Of a DNA stretch of 62,818 bases, positions 51,135 to 62,818 are shown in pieces. Under the pieces are notes generated by a model that did no database searches, was not told the origin of the DNA, and saw only the letters and a program-made list of their open reading frames with translations. The position numbers and the translations under genes are program-made. This stretch comes from Lachnospiraceae bacterium. GTDB taxonomy: Bacteria; Bacillota; Clostridia; Lachnospirales; Lachnospiraceae. Positions within the stretch are counted from its first letter, which is position 1; every line of letters begins with the position of its first letter. The stretch spans positions 1 through 62,818 of the forward strand of contig SVFI01000013.1 of NCBI GenBank assembly GCA_015056905.1, in the 5' to 3' direction.

Positions 51135-53624
51135 TTATTCTGCTTCCTCGTCATCCAATTCCTGGGTTCCGTCGGATACCTTTTCGCGTACTTTTGCAAT
51201 CTTTGCAACTTTTACATTGTCTGCAAGGTTAATCAGTTTTACGCCGGATGTAATTCGTCCGAGTGTAGATACATCCTCCATACGAATCTGGATAATGATA
51301 CCCTCATTGGTAATCATCATGATTTCATGATCATCGTTAACACCTTTGACACCGACAACATATCCTGTCTTATCGGTAATCTTATAACATTTTACACCTT
51401 TTCCGCCACGTTTTTGTACTGTAAACTCATCGAGGTAAGTACGTTTGCCCATACCTTTTTCGGATGCTATAAGAAGACTGTCACCCTGATGATCAAGCTG
51501 CATTCCGATAATCTCATCGGTATCGGATAAATTCATACCGATAACACCCATGGAAGCTCTTCCCGTACATCTGACATCTGTCTCTTTAAAACGAATACAC
51601 ATACCATTCTTTGTTACAAGGAAAATTTCTGTATCTTTGTCTGTCAGTTTTACTTCAATCAACTCATCATCATCTCTTAAATTGATTGCAATAAGACCGT
51701 TTTTACGGATATTATTGTATTCATTGATTGATGTTTTCTTTACAATACCGTTTTTGGTAACCATAAACAAATTCTTTTCATTTAAGTCATGGTCATCCGG
51801 AATCGGAATCACAGCACTGATTTTTTCACCCGGATTGAGCTGAAGAAGATTGATAATTGCAGTTCCTCTTGCCGTTCTGCCCGCTTCCGGAATTTCGTAT
51901 GCTTTGAGACGATACACACGACCCATATTCGTAAAGAACATGATATGATAATGTGTCAGCATCATAAGAAGATCTTCGATATAATCATCTTCTATCGTCT
52001 GCATTCCTTTAATTCCTTTTCCGCCACGATTTTGAGCTTTGAAATTATCAACTGTCATTCTCTTGATATATCCGAGTGATGTCATGGCAATGACAGTATT
52101 TTCTCTCGGAATCATATCTTCCATTGTAATATCAAACTCATCAAAACCTATTTTAGATCTGCGGTCATCGCCGTATTTATCTGCAATAGCCTTAATTTCT
52201 GTACGGATAACACCAAGCAAAAGCTTTCTGTCTCCGAGAATTGCTTTTAACTGCGCAATTTTCTCTACAAGTTCTGCATGCTCTGCTTCGAGTTTTTCTC
52301 TCTCCAGACCGGTAAGAGCACGAAGTCTCATATCTACGATTGCTTGGGCTTGTACATCTGTCAAACCAAATCTTTCTGACAAACTCTGTTTTGCAGCCTG
52401 AGCATTGGCACTTCCTCTGACAATCTTAATCACTTCATCAATATTATCAAGAGCAATAAGTAATCCCTGTAATATATGATCTCTTTCTTCTGCTTTATTT
52501 AAATCATATTTCGTTCTTCTTGTCACAACATCTTCCTGATGAGTCAGGTAATGTTTTAGCATATCAAGAAGATTTAATACTTTCGGCTCATTATTTACAA
52601 GAGCAAGCATATTTACACCAAAAGTATCCTGAAGCTGTGTATGTTTATAAAGCTGATTTAAAATAATGTTGGCATTTGCATCTTTACGAAGTTCAATAAC
52701 AACACGCGTACCTTCACGGTTGGATTCATCACGAAGATCCGTAATTCCGTCAATTTTTTTAGTCTTTACTAAATCAGCAATTTTAATAATAAGATTTGCC
52801 TTGTTTACCATGTATGGAAGTTCGGAAACAATGATACGACTCTTTCCGTTTGCCATTGTCTCAATATCAGTCACGGCGCGGACTCTGATTTTACCTCTTC
52901 CGGTGCGATATGCTTCCTCCACACCTCTTGTGCCGAGAATGACAGCTCCGGTAGGAAAATCCGGTGCTTTCACGATATCCATCACTTCTTCGATATCTGT
53001 TTCTCTGTCATCCATGACCTGATTATCAATGATTTTAACAACTGCATCTACAACCTCTCTTAAATTGTGAGGTGGAATGTTCGTTGCCATACCTACGGCA
53101 ATACCGGTTGTACCATTTACAAGAAGGTTTGGATAACGGCTCGGAAGAACCGTCGGTTCTTTTTCTGTCTCATCAAAGTTCGGAACAAAATCAACTGTAT
53201 CTTTGTTAATATCAGCAAGAAGTTCCATAGAAATTTTGGATAATCTTGCTTCTGTATAACGCATCGCAGCTGCGCCGTCACCATCGACAGAACCAAAGTT
53301 TCCGTGGCCGTCTACAAGCGGATAACGGGTAGACCATTCCTGTGCCATGTTAACAAGTGCTCCGTAGATAGAGCTGTCTCCATGTGGATGATATTTACCC
53401 ATCGTATCACCGACGATACGCGCACTTTTACGGTGTGGTTTGTCCGGTCCGTTATTTAACTCAATCATCGAATAAAGAACACGACGCTGCACCGGTTTTA
53501 AACCGTCTCTTACATCAGGAAGAGCTCTTGATGCAATAACACTCATCGCATAATCGATGTAAGAAGTTTCCATCGTCTTCTTTAAATCGACATTTTTGAC
53601 TTTATCAAATATATATTCGTCCAT
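51135..53624 (-). CDS. gyrA: DNA gyrase subunit A
   Basis: An 829-residue topoisomerase subunit that breaks and rejoins DNA to introduce negative supercoils with GyrB. The N-terminal winged-helix/tower with the active-site Tyr (in [16 protein letters not shown]) and six C-terminal beta-pinwheel blades (R/K-rich [17 protein letters not shown] type) are present. The quinolone-region motif reads [17 protein letters not shown]; the residue equivalent to E. coli Asp87 is Gly. Length is typical. It is the last gene of the origin operon, 10 bases after gyrB. Confidence 0.97.
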   Translation of the reverse strand: MDEYIFDKVKNVDLKKTMETSYIDYAMSVIASRALPDVRDGLKPVQRRVLYSMIELNNGPDKPHRKSARIVGDTMGKYHPHGDSSIYGALVNMAQEWSTRYPLVDGHGNFGSVDGDGAAAMRYTEARLSKISMELLADINKDTVDFVPNFDETEKEPTVLPSRYPNLLVNGTTGIAVGMATNIPPHNLREVVDAVVKIIDNQVMDDRETDIEEVMDIVKAPDFPTGAVILGTRGVEEAYRTGRGKIRVRAVTDIETMANGKSRIIVSELPYMVNKANLIIKIADLVKTKKIDGITDLRDESNREGTRVVIELRKDANANIILNQLYKHTQLQDTFGVNMLALVNNEPKVLNLLDMLKHYLTHQEDVVTRRTKYDLNKAEERDHILQGLLIALDNIDEVIKIVRGSANAQAAKQSLSERFGLTDVQAQAIVDMRLRALTGLEREKLEAEHAELVEKIAQLKAILGDRKLLLGVIRTEIKAIADKYGDDRRSKIGFDEFDITMEDMIPRENTVIAMTSLGYIKRMTVDNFKAQNRGGKGIKGMQTIEDDYIEDLLMMLTHYHIMFFTNMGRVYRLKAYEIPEAGRTARGTAIINLLQLNPGEKISAVIPIPDDHDLNEKNLFMVTKNGIVKKTSINEYNNIRKNGLIAINLRDDDELIEVKLTDKDTEIFLVTKNGMCIRFKETDVRCTGRASMGVIGMNLSDTDEIIGMQLDHQGDSLLIASEKGMGKRTYLDEFTVQKRGGKGVKCYKITDKTGYVVGVKGVNDDHEIMMITNEGIIIQIRMEDVSTLGRITSGVKLINLADNVKVAKIAKVREKVSDGTQELDDEEAE

Positions 53625-53634
53625 TGTCTACCTC

Positions 53635-56645
<3,011 letters not shown>

Positions 56646-56653
56646 GGTTTAAC

Positions 56654-56863
56654 CTACTTTACTATTTTAAATACCCTTCCGTCTGCTTCAAAGGTATCTC
56701 CTTCATATAACTTTTTCCCTCTCTGAAGTTCTACTTCACCGTTATATTTCACTTCACCTTCCTGAATCATAATTTTAGCATCAATTCCGGATTGTGCAAT
56801 TCCGCAAAGTTTCAGAGCCTGACCAAGTTTTATAAAATCATCTTTAATCAAAAGTTTTTCCAT
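56654..56863 (-). CDS. yaaA: S4-domain RNA-binding protein (YaaA)
   Basis: A 69-residue protein that is almost entirely an S4 fold: LGQALKLCGIAQSGIDAKIMI...GEVKYNGEVELQRGKKL. It sits between dnaN and recF, the standard place of YaaA/RlbA, which is thought to act in ribosome assembly. Gap to recF is eight bases. Confidence 0.92.
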   Translation of the reverse strand: MEKLLIKDDFIKLGQALKLCGIAQSGIDAKIMIQEGEVKYNGEVELQRGKKLYEGDTFEADGRVFKIVK

Positions 56864-56877
56864 TTTTTTACCTTCTA

Positions 56878-57987
56878 TTATCTTACTGCATTAAAATTAA
56901 CAGGAAGAATAAGATATAAATATGATTTATTTGCATCTTTAATAAAACATGGTGCCTTCGGATTTACCATGTACATTTCGATTTCTTCATCATCAATTAC
57001 TTTCAGTGCATCGATAAGGAATTTAGGATTGAAACCTATCATGAGGTCTTTTCCTTCTTTACGAATATCAATCAATTCATTCATACTTCCTATCACAGAA
57101 TTGATGCGAAGTTCCATACTTCCGTCTTTGATATCAATAATGATAGGTTTTTTATCTCCTTCTTTTACGAGAAGTGTTGCTCTGTCAATACAACTTAAAA
57201 GTTCTTTTTTGTTAATTTTTACTTTTGTTTCATAATCAGAAGAAATCATCTGATCAATTTTAAAATATTCTCCTTCAATCAGTCTTGAAACTACAACTGT
57301 CTGATCAAATTCAAAAATAATATGTTTGTCCGTAAAATAAATATTTACATCTTTATCTGCTTCACCGGTTAAAATTTTGCTTATTTCATTTAATGTCTTA
57401 CCCGGAACAATCACTTTTTTGTGTTCATATGAATTCTTGAGATTATTATTTCTGATAGAAATACGATGACCATCAAGAGAAACAATTTTAAATTCATCTT
57501 CATTTATTTCAAAAAGTTCACCCGACATTAATTTGTTTGTATCATTATCAGAAATAGAAAAGATAGTCTGTCTTATCATTTCCTTTAATGTAAACTGTGA
57601 AAGAATCACAGGGTCTTCTCTTTCAATCAATGGAAGATAAGAGAAATCATCTCCTGATTTACCCACAATATTGAAATTAGCTTTTTCACATGTAATAAAA
57701 ACATTTAAATTAGAATCTGTTTCAATGGTTACATCATTATCAGGAAGTTTTCTTACGATTTCAAGAAAAATCTTTGCATCAAGAGCAATGATACCTCTTT
57801 CTAAAATATCACCTTCAATGATAGTCTCTATACCGAGTTCCATATCATTGGCTGTCAATTTTATTTCATTTAAGGAAGCATCTACTAATATACATTCTAA
57901 AATAGGCATTGTAGTTTTAGAAGGAACTGCTTTTGAAACAATTTGAACTCCATTTAAAAGATTTGATTTTGTACATACTAATTTCAT
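56878..57987 (-). CDS. dnaN: DNA polymerase III beta sliding clamp
   Basis: A 369-residue clamp with three domains; the ring-forming dimer tethers the replicative polymerase. N-terminus MKLVCTKSNLLNGVQIVSKAV and C-terminus YLYLILPVNFNAVR match the family. AAAGGAG precedes the ATG by 9-10 bases. dnaA and dnaN are separated by 290 bases that hold a terminator-like hairpin and DnaA-box-like sites, so dnaN probably has its own promoter. Confidence 0.97.
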   Translation of the reverse strand: MKLVCTKSNLLNGVQIVSKAVPSKTTMPILECILVDASLNEIKLTANDMELGIETIIEGDILERGIIALDAKIFLEIVRKLPDNDVTIETDSNLNVFITCEKANFNIVGKSGDDFSYLPLIEREDPVILSQFTLKEMIRQTIFSISDNDTNKLMSGELFEINEDEFKIVSLDGHRISIRNNNLKNSYEHKKVIVPGKTLNEISKILTGEADKDVNIYFTDKHIIFEFDQTVVVSRLIEGEYFKIDQMISSDYETKVKINKKELLSCIDRATLLVKEGDKKPIIIDIKDGSMELRINSVIGSMNELIDIRKEGKDLMIGFNPKFLIDALKVIDDEEIEMYMVNPKAPCFIKDANKSYLYLILPVNFNAVR

Positions 57988-58277
57988 TGTTGATAAACTC
58001 CTTTAACATGAAAAACTAATTATTTATTAATAAATTAGTAATATTATTAGTAATAGGTGTGGAAATGTTCATAACCTATTCCATTATACTATTTTTTAAG
58101 GAAAAAGGGAATGGATAAGTTGGGGATAATGGCATATTTTTTGAAGGGATAAGTCCCCGGTTATAAACACTCTTAAAACAGTTAAAAATAAGCCGACATT
58201 TCATCAGCTTATTTTTAAACTTTTTTTCAACATTATTTTCACAGTATATCCACACAAGTAATAAACATTTGTGGATA
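57988..58277. other. dnaA-dnaN intergenic region with DnaA-box-like sites (part of oriC)
   Basis: Two ATATCCACA sequences, each one base away from the DnaA box TTATCCACA, face each other at 58246-58254 (plus) and 58270-58278 (minus). A looser site TTATAAACA lies at 58161-58169. The region is AT-rich. This resembles the second origin box cluster found downstream of dnaA in Bacillus and some Clostridia; whether it melts is not known. Confidence 0.6.
58182..58218 (-). terminator. Terminator-like hairpin after dnaA
   Basis: TTAAAAATAAGC and GCTTATTTTTAA pair perfectly over 12 bases. On the minus strand the 3' arm ends in a U-rich run. It lies about 60 bases after the dnaA stop and would separate dnaA from dnaN transcription. 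Confidence 0.65.
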
Positions 58278-59630
58278 TTAAACAGGATTGATTTTTTTCT
58301 TAATAATATCTACTTTATTTTTGATATCATCATTTGACTGCATTTCTTTTTTTATTTTATCTACTCCGTGCATTATAGTAGAATGATCTTTTTTTCCTAA
58401 TAAATTACCGATGGATTTAAAAGGAATGTCTATCATTTCCCTGCAAAGATACATAAAAATCTGTCTTGGAAGTACAAATTCTGAATTTCTTTTTGAGGAA
58501 GTAATATCTGTTACAGAAACATTAAAATGTTCTGCAACAACATTCATAATAAGTTCCGGTGTTACTTCTTTTGGGGCTTCCGGATAAATAATATCTTTGA
58601 GGGCGTCCTCTGCAAGATCCATAGAAAGTTCTTTATTGTTTAATTTTGAGGAAGCAATTACTTTACGAAGAGCTCCTTCCAGCTCACGAATGTTTGATTT
58701 TATATTGGATGCAATATATTTGAGAATTTCTTCATCAATTTCAAATCCGTAATTTGCAATGTTCTTTTTAAGGATTGCCATTCTTGTTTCATAATCAGGT
58801 GCCTGGACATCTGCAATGAGTCCCCATTCGAATCTGGATCTAAAACGTTCATCTAAAATTTCCATTTCTTTTGGCGGTTTATCAGAAGATAAAATAATCT
58901 GTTTACCTGCTGTATGAAGAGCATTAAACGTGTGGAAAAATTCTTCCTGTGTACTTTCTTTTCCTATAATAAACTGTACATCATCGAGAAGAAGAACATC
59001 AATGGTTCTGTATTTTTCACGTAAGTTAGTCATCGATGCAGCATTACCGGAACGAATGGATTCAATCACTTCGTTTGTAAACTGCTCGGAATTGACATAT
59101 AAAACTTTCATTTCAGAATTTTGTTCTAAAATAAAATGACCGATAGAATGCATCAGATGAGTTTTACCGAGCCCGGCTCCGCCATATAAGAAAAGAGGGT
59201 TATAAACTTCACCCGGTGATTCTGCTACGGCAAGAGCTGCGGAATGTGCAAATTTATTGTTACTTCCGACAACGAATGTATCAAAATTGTATTTCGGGTT
59301 CAGATTTGCTTTTGCACTGTTAATGTTGTAAATAATATGTTCTTCTTCTTTTTCTTTGTTTTCATTTAAATCTTTTTCTAGTAAGAAGGAAATATTATAT
59401 TCTTTGTTAAACATTTCCGAGATAGATACTTCAAAAAAGCTTTTATATTTTTTTGAAATATAGCTGACAGAAGGAGCTTTATCGGAAGGAATGACAATTT
59501 TAACTATATTATCTTCTACTTCATAAAATTTGAGAGGCGCAATCCATGTATTAAATGAAATATCTGAAAGCTCATATTCTTTTTTAATCGTAGATTTGAT
59601 TTCTTCCCAATTTTGACCTATTTGATGCAT
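58278..59630 (-). CDS. dnaA: Chromosomal replication initiator DnaA
   Basis: A 450-residue AAA+ initiator. Domain I is the N-terminal helical part. Domain III holds Walker A LFLYGGAGLGKTHLMHSIG and Walker B DVLLLDDVQFI. Domain IV, which reads DnaA boxes, holds SKRNSEFVLPRQIFMYL and KKDHSTIMHGVDK. All are intact. The start MHQIGQNWEE is nine bases from GGAGG; an ATG two codons upstream is only three bases from it. The dnaA promoter is at 59662-59690, inside the origin region. Confidence 0.97.
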   Translation of the reverse strand: MHQIGQNWEEIKSTIKKEYELSDISFNTWIAPLKFYEVEDNIVKIVIPSDKAPSVSYISKKYKSFFEVSISEMFNKEYNISFLLEKDLNENKEKEEEHIIYNINSAKANLNPKYNFDTFVVGSNNKFAHSAALAVAESPGEVYNPLFLYGGAGLGKTHLMHSIGHFILEQNSEMKVLYVNSEQFTNEVIESIRSGNAASMTNLREKYRTIDVLLLDDVQFIIGKESTQEEFFHTFNALHTAGKQIILSSDKPPKEMEILDERFRSRFEWGLIADVQAPDYETRMAILKKNIANYGFEIDEEILKYIASNIKSNIRELEGALRKVIASSKLNNKELSMDLAEDALKDIIYPEAPKEVTPELIMNVVAEHFNVSVTDITSSKRNSEFVLPRQIFMYLCREMIDIPFKSIGNLLGKKDHSTIMHGVDKIKKEMQSNDDIKNKVDIIKKKINPV

Positions 59631-59661
59631 GATCATAAACCTCCATAATTACGTAATTTAT

Positions 59662-59690
59662 ATAATAAACGAAAAAAAAAAAAATATCAA
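59662..59690 (-). promoter_or_regulatory. Promoter of dnaA
   Basis: TTGATA, 17 bases (mostly T) and TATTAT on the minus strand, 32 bases before the dnaA start. The spacer is the 13-residue A/T homopolymer tract, so its length may matter. Confidence 0.6.
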
Positions 59691-59961
59691 ATGACCAAAA
59701 TTGTAAAAAAATAATTTTAAAAATATTTTTTATGTAAATTTATTTTTTTATTGTTGATAACTTTTTCAACATTTAAAACGTTTAAAAATAAGGTTTTATT
59801 AAAAAAAATTAGTAAAATATCAATAGTTATCCACATTCTATTCACATTTTGTGTATAAATTTATGTTAATTAGTTGTATCTATATATTGTGGCATTATAT
59901 AGAAGATAGAAACTATATGTAGATGAAAAAAAATTTAAAAAAATTTTGCAAATTTATTTAC

Positions 59962-59990
59962 TTGACGCAAGTGATTATTTCCTATATAAT
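59962..59990 (+). promoter_or_regulatory. Promoter of rpmH-rnpA operon
   Basis: TTGACG, 17 bases and TATAAT on the plus strand, 43 bases before the rpmH start codon. Close to consensus, as expected for a ribosomal protein gene. Confidence 0.85.
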
Positions 59991-60033
59991 CAGAACGATA
60001 TTTTCTAACCATGTTAAAGGAGGTGTATCTTAA

Positions 60034-60168
60034 ATGAAAATGACATTTCAGCCAAAGAAAAGACAGAGATCTAAAGTTCATGGTTTCAGAGCAAGAATGA
60101 GTTCTGCAGGTGGAAGAAAAGTTTTAGCTGCCAGAAGAGCAAAAGGAAGAAAGAGATTATCAGCTTAG
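60034..60168 (+). CDS. rpmH: Ribosomal protein L34
   Basis: A 44-residue, highly basic protein, [18 protein letters not shown]...[18 protein letters not shown], the canonical bL34 of the large subunit. AAAGGAGG lies about ten bases upstream. First gene right of the origin, 42 bases before rnpA. Confidence 0.97.
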   Translation: MKMTFQPKKRQRSKVHGFRARMSSAGGRKVLAARRAKGRKRLSA

Positions 60169-60210
60169 GCCGCATTTATGTGGCCTATTTTTCTCTGAAA
60201 AGGAGAATTT

Positions 60211-60570
60211 ATGAAATTTTCAGAATCACTGAAAAAGAACAGAGATTTCCAATACGTTTATAGGAACGGAAAATCCTATGCCAACAAGTTTTTTATAATG
60301 TATGTGTTAGAAAATCATCAGGAACGAAATTATATTGGAATATCTGTAAGTAAAAAAGTGGGCAATAGTGTGGTAAGACATCACTTGTGCAGAATTGTCC
60401 GCGAAATTTACAGACTACATGAAAATATGTTTAATAGTGGTTTAAACATAGTAGTTATTGCACGACCTAATGCAAAAGATGTTTCTTATAAAGAAGCGGA
60501 AAGTGCATTTTTACATCTTTCAAAACTTCACGGAATAATAAATTGCGATGAAGAAAATTTAGAAAATTGA
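60211..60570 (+). CDS. rnpA: Ribonuclease P protein component
   Basis: A 119-residue basic protein that partners the RNase P RNA in tRNA 5' processing. [22 protein letters not shown] and the RNR-type motif [19 protein letters not shown] are clear. Follows rpmH, as in nearly all bacteria. yidD begins two bases after its stop. Confidence 0.96.
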   Translation: MKFSESLKKNRDFQYVYRNGKSYANKFFIMYVLENHQERNYIGISVSKKVGNSVVRHHLCRIVREIYRLHENMFNSGLNIVVIARPNAKDVSYKEAESAFLHLSKLHGIINCDEENLEN

Positions 60571-60571
60571 T

Positions 60572-60781
60572 ATGAAGAGAATATTCATTACAATCATTAA
60601 ATTTTATAGAAAATATATTTCTCCCATGAAAAGTACAAAATGTCCTTATATTCCAACTTGTTCCGAGTATGGACTTGAGGCGATTGAAAAGTATGGCGCT
60701 TTGAAAGGTGGCATACTTGCTTTTTGGAGAATATTAAGATGTAATCCTTTTTCAAAAGGCGGGTATGATCCGGTACCCTAG
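60572..60781 (+). CDS. yidD: Membrane-protein insertion factor YidD
   Basis: A 69-residue protein with the family pattern [20 protein letters not shown] and a C-terminal [12 protein letters not shown]. It assists YidC in inserting inner-membrane proteins. Immediately after rnpA and 24 bases before yidC. Confidence 0.95.
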   Translation: MKRIFITIIKFYRKYISPMKSTKCPYIPTCSEYGLEAIEKYGALKGGILAFWRILRCNPFSKGGYDPVP

Positions 60782-60805
60782 TTTGGTCAAATAGGAGGAA
60801 TTAGT

Positions 60806-62089
60806 TTGACAGGTATATTATTAACAAAAAGCAGTACATTCATTATAGGTCCTGTTGCTACATTATTAGGATATATTATGAATGCTATTTTTATGGTATT
60901 AGAAAAGATAGGAATTCCAAGCATCGGTCTTGCTATTATCATTTTTACAATCGTTATTTATTTATGTCTTTTACCGCTTACTATTAAGCAGCAGAAGTTT
61001 TCTAAATTATCTGCTAAGATGAATCCTGAACTTCAGGCAATTCAGAAAAAATATAAAGACAGACGTGATAATGATTCAATGATGAAAATGAATGAAGAAA
61101 CACAGGCTGTATATAGAAAATACGGTGTTTCTCCATCCGGAAGCTGTGTTCAGCTTCTCATTCAGTTTCCAATCTTACTTGCACTTTACCAGGTTATATA
61201 CAATTTTCCTGCTTATGTCACAAGTGTAAAAGATACATTTATGAGTGTAGTAGATAAATTAGTTCATATGGATGGTGCAGCTGAATTTTTACAGACATTT
61301 AAAAATTCTACCATGTATTCTGCCCAGTTTACGGATGGTAATTTCGTAGAAGGAAGCGAATTTATGAAAAATACATTTATTGATGTATTAAATAAAGCTT
61401 CTACTGTAGAATGGATGTCATTAAAAACAGAATTTCCGTCAATTGCCGACACTATACAAAGCACTTATAATACATTAAGTGAATATAATAACTTTTTAGG
61501 ATTAAATATTGCTAACTCACCTTCTTATATTTTAAGTGATGCATTTAAAGCAGGTTCTTACGGTTTGGTTATCGGTGCTCTTTTGGTTCCTATACTTGCT
61601 GCACTTACCCAGTATTTAAATGTGAAACTTATGCCGCAGCAGGAAAATAAAAGTACAGGCAGTGAAAGTGCGGATGCTATGATGCAGAGCATGAAAACAA
61701 TGAATATGATGATGCCTATCATGTCAGCATTTTTCTGTTTTACCTTACCGACAGGTATGGGTATTTACTGGATTGCGGGTTCTGTTGTAAGAAGCATTCA
61801 GCAGGTAATTGTAAATCGTCATATTGATAAAATTGATTTTGATGAAGTGATACGCAAAAATCAGGAAAAAGAAGAAGAGCTTAGAAAACGTGACAAAAAT
61901 AATGTGGCTGCTTCCACTGTCAACAGCGCAGCCCGTATGAGTACGAAAAACATTTCTTCCAATACAGGTCTGAGCCAGAAAGAAAAAGAAGCTATGATTG
62001 AGAAGGCAAAAGCTTCTTCTGCAAAGAAAGGAAGTCTTGCAGCGAAAGCAAATATGGTTCGTGATTTTAATGAAAGAAATACAAAGTAG
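60806..62089 (+). CDS. yidC: Membrane protein insertase YidC (OxaA/SpoIIIJ)
   Basis: A 427-residue insertase with about five hydrophobic segments and a basic cytosolic tail. Conserved regions include IYLCLLPLTIKQQKFSKLSAK and PTGMGIYWIAGSVVRSIQQ. Start codon is TTG (60806-60808) preceded by TAGGAGG, so its translation may be lower than its neighbours. No lipoprotein signal. The Clostridia-type central periplasmic loop is of moderate length. Twelve bases before jag. Confidence 0.95.
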   Translation: MTGILLTKSSTFIIGPVATLLGYIMNAIFMVLEKIGIPSIGLAIIIFTIVIYLCLLPLTIKQQKFSKLSAKMNPELQAIQKKYKDRRDNDSMMKMNEETQAVYRKYGVSPSGSCVQLLIQFPILLALYQVIYNFPAYVTSVKDTFMSVVDKLVHMDGAAEFLQTFKNSTMYSAQFTDGNFVEGSEFMKNTFIDVLNKASTVEWMSLKTEFPSIADTIQSTYNTLSEYNNFLGLNIANSPSYILSDAFKAGSYGLVIGALLVPILAALTQYLNVKLMPQQENKSTGSESADAMMQSMKTMNMMMPIMSAFFCFTLPTGMGIYWIAGSVVRSIQQVIVNRHIDKIDFDEVIRKNQEKEEELRKRDKNNVAASTVNSAARMSTKNISSNTGLSQKEKEAMIEKAKASSAKKGSLAAKANMVRDFNERNTK

Positions 62090-62100
62090 GAGGGAATATC

Positions 62101-62733
62101 ATGGAATTTATTAAAGTTTCAGCTAAAACGGTAAATGATGCGATTATTGAAGCATGTCAGCAGCTTGAAGTGACAAGTGATAAATTGGAATATGAAGTTA
62201 TAGAAGAAGGTTCCGCTGGATTTTTAGGTTTTAATGCAAAGCCTGCTGTAATTAACGCAAGAGTGAAAGAAGAAGCAGCAAAGGCAGATGACAAAGCAAA
62301 AACTTTCCTTGCAGATGTATTTAAATCCATGAATCTTGCTGTTGTAATTGATGCAAAATACAATGAAGTAGAAAATACACTGGATATCGATCTTTCCGGA
62401 GATGATATGGGTATCTTAATCGGTAAGAGAGGACAGACGTTGGATTCTCTTCAGTATTTAACATCCCTTGTTGTGAATAAAGGAGAAGATGAATACATCC
62501 GTGTAAAGGTAGATACAGAAAATTACAGACAGAGAAGAAAAGATACACTTGAAAATCTTGCAAAAAATATTTCTTTCAAGGTAAAAAGAACAAAGAGAGC
62601 TGTTTCTCTTGAACCGATGAATCCATACGAAAGAAGAATTATTCATTCAGCACTTCAGAATGATAAATATGTGACAACACACAGTGAAGGAGAAGAACCT
62701 TACAGAAGAGTTGTTGTAACATTAAAGAGATAA
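62101..62733 (+). CDS. jag: RNA-binding protein Jag/KhpB
   Basis: A 210-residue cytosolic protein with three domains: Jag_N (about 1-50, MEFIKVSAKTVNDAIIEACQ), KH (MGILIGKRGQTLDSLQYL, about 100-145) and R3H (EPMNPYERRIIHSALQ, at the end). Jag/KhpB binds RNA with KhpA and affects cell elongation. Follows yidC in the standard order; the next expected gene, mnmE, would lie beyond the window. Confidence 0.95.
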   Translation: MEFIKVSAKTVNDAIIEACQQLEVTSDKLEYEVIEEGSAGFLGFNAKPAVINARVKEEAAKADDKAKTFLADVFKSMNLAVVIDAKYNEVENTLDIDLSGDDMGILIGKRGQTLDSLQYLTSLVVNKGEDEYIRVKVDTENYRQRRKDTLENLAKNISFKVKRTKRAVSLEPMNPYERRIIHSALQNDKYVTTHSEGEEPYRRVVVTLKR

Positions 62734-62765
62734 TTGTTTGAAATACAATGAAATATTGATATAAT

Positions 62766-62815
62766 AAGACTGCAATAGGTGAAAGGTACTGCATTTCCCT
62801 CTTGCAGTCTTTTTA
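62766..62815 (+). terminator. Intrinsic terminator after jag
   Basis: AAGACTGCAA and TTGCAGTCT pair around a 26-base loop and are followed by TTTTTATTT. It ends the rpmH-jag transcript. Confidence 0.85.
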
Positions 62816-62818
62816 TTT

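Larger units (their letters stand above)
59637..60033. other. oriC region between dnaA and rpmH
   Basis: Very AT-rich 397-base stretch between divergent dnaA and rpmH, no coding frame. It holds a perfect DnaA box TTATCCACA (59827-59835, plus) and near-boxes TTATACACA (59850-59858, minus) and TTATCAACA (59752-59760, minus), plus A/T runs such as the 13-A tract near 59672 that could serve as unwinding element. Gene orientation flips exactly here, so this is the replication origin and replichore boundary. Confidence 0.8.

Overview
The window is chromosomal DNA around the replication origin of a Firmicute of the class Clostridia. It most resembles Lachnospiraceae: AT-leaning composition, Clostridia-type gene order at oriC, a flagellin/FliS/DUF6240-like operon, LytTR regulators, a Tad pilus locus with a DUF5702-type gene, secreted fibronectin-type and BspA-like proteins, and a BofA-like sporulation protein. 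Species cannot be fixed from the sequence alone. Most genes left of about 59.6 kb run on the minus strand and all genes to the right run on the plus strand, so both arms are transcribed away from an origin at 59.6-60.0 kb.

Left part (0.3-18.4 kb), an accessory patchwork: a chemoreceptor with a tandem-repeat acidic N-terminus; an orphan LytTR response regulator; a D-2-hydroxyacid dehydrogenase; a two-gene operon coding for a helix-turn-helix/ADP-ribosyltransferase-like fusion and an unrecognised 161-residue partner, driven by a promoter whose -10 box lies inside a perfect 16-bp palindrome (the best candidate here for an undescribed toxin-antitoxin-like system); a frameshifted secreted protein; a 54-residue ribbon-helix-helix protein; an Agr-type sensor/regulator pair without AgrB/AgrD; a MATE exporter; pgi; a TSCPD-murG-HD-GYP operon; a BspA-like leucine-rich protein; two HAD-type phosphatases (one further right); a DUF1905-C39 fusion; and a secreted SGNH esterase.

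Middle (18.4-35.6 kb): a minus-strand operon from an acetyltransferase through a HAD phosphatase, a MurJ/SpoVB-type flippase and an Xaa-Pro aminopeptidase to glpK and a small conserved protein. Next come a DtxR-like regulator that has lost most metal ligands, a HIT protein, a flavodoxin-SCP2 protein and a rhomboid protease. Upstream of these lies a Tad pilus locus broken by an internal deletion: cpaF stops after its METRN motif and runs out of frame into the DUF5702-type gene, so the second half of cpaF, tadB, tadC, the pilin and the anchor of the DUF5702 protein are missing.

35.6-47.8 kb: bofA-like, fliS, flagellin and a 1019-residue repeat protein with a possible FliK-like end; glgB; a 1029-residue TPR/acidic-repeat/AAA-like protein; ksgA; tatD; and tRNA-Lys(CUU).

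Right part (47.9-62.8 kb): a secreted FN3-like protein, rubrerythrin behind a PerR/Fur-like operator, a CPA2 antiporter, then the conserved origin block gyrA, gyrB, recF, yaaA, dnaN, dnaA on the minus strand and rpmH, rnpA, yidD, yidC, jag on the plus strand. DnaA-box-like sites lie on both sides of dnaA. All calls rest on reading the sequence and on family knowledge; no database search was run.
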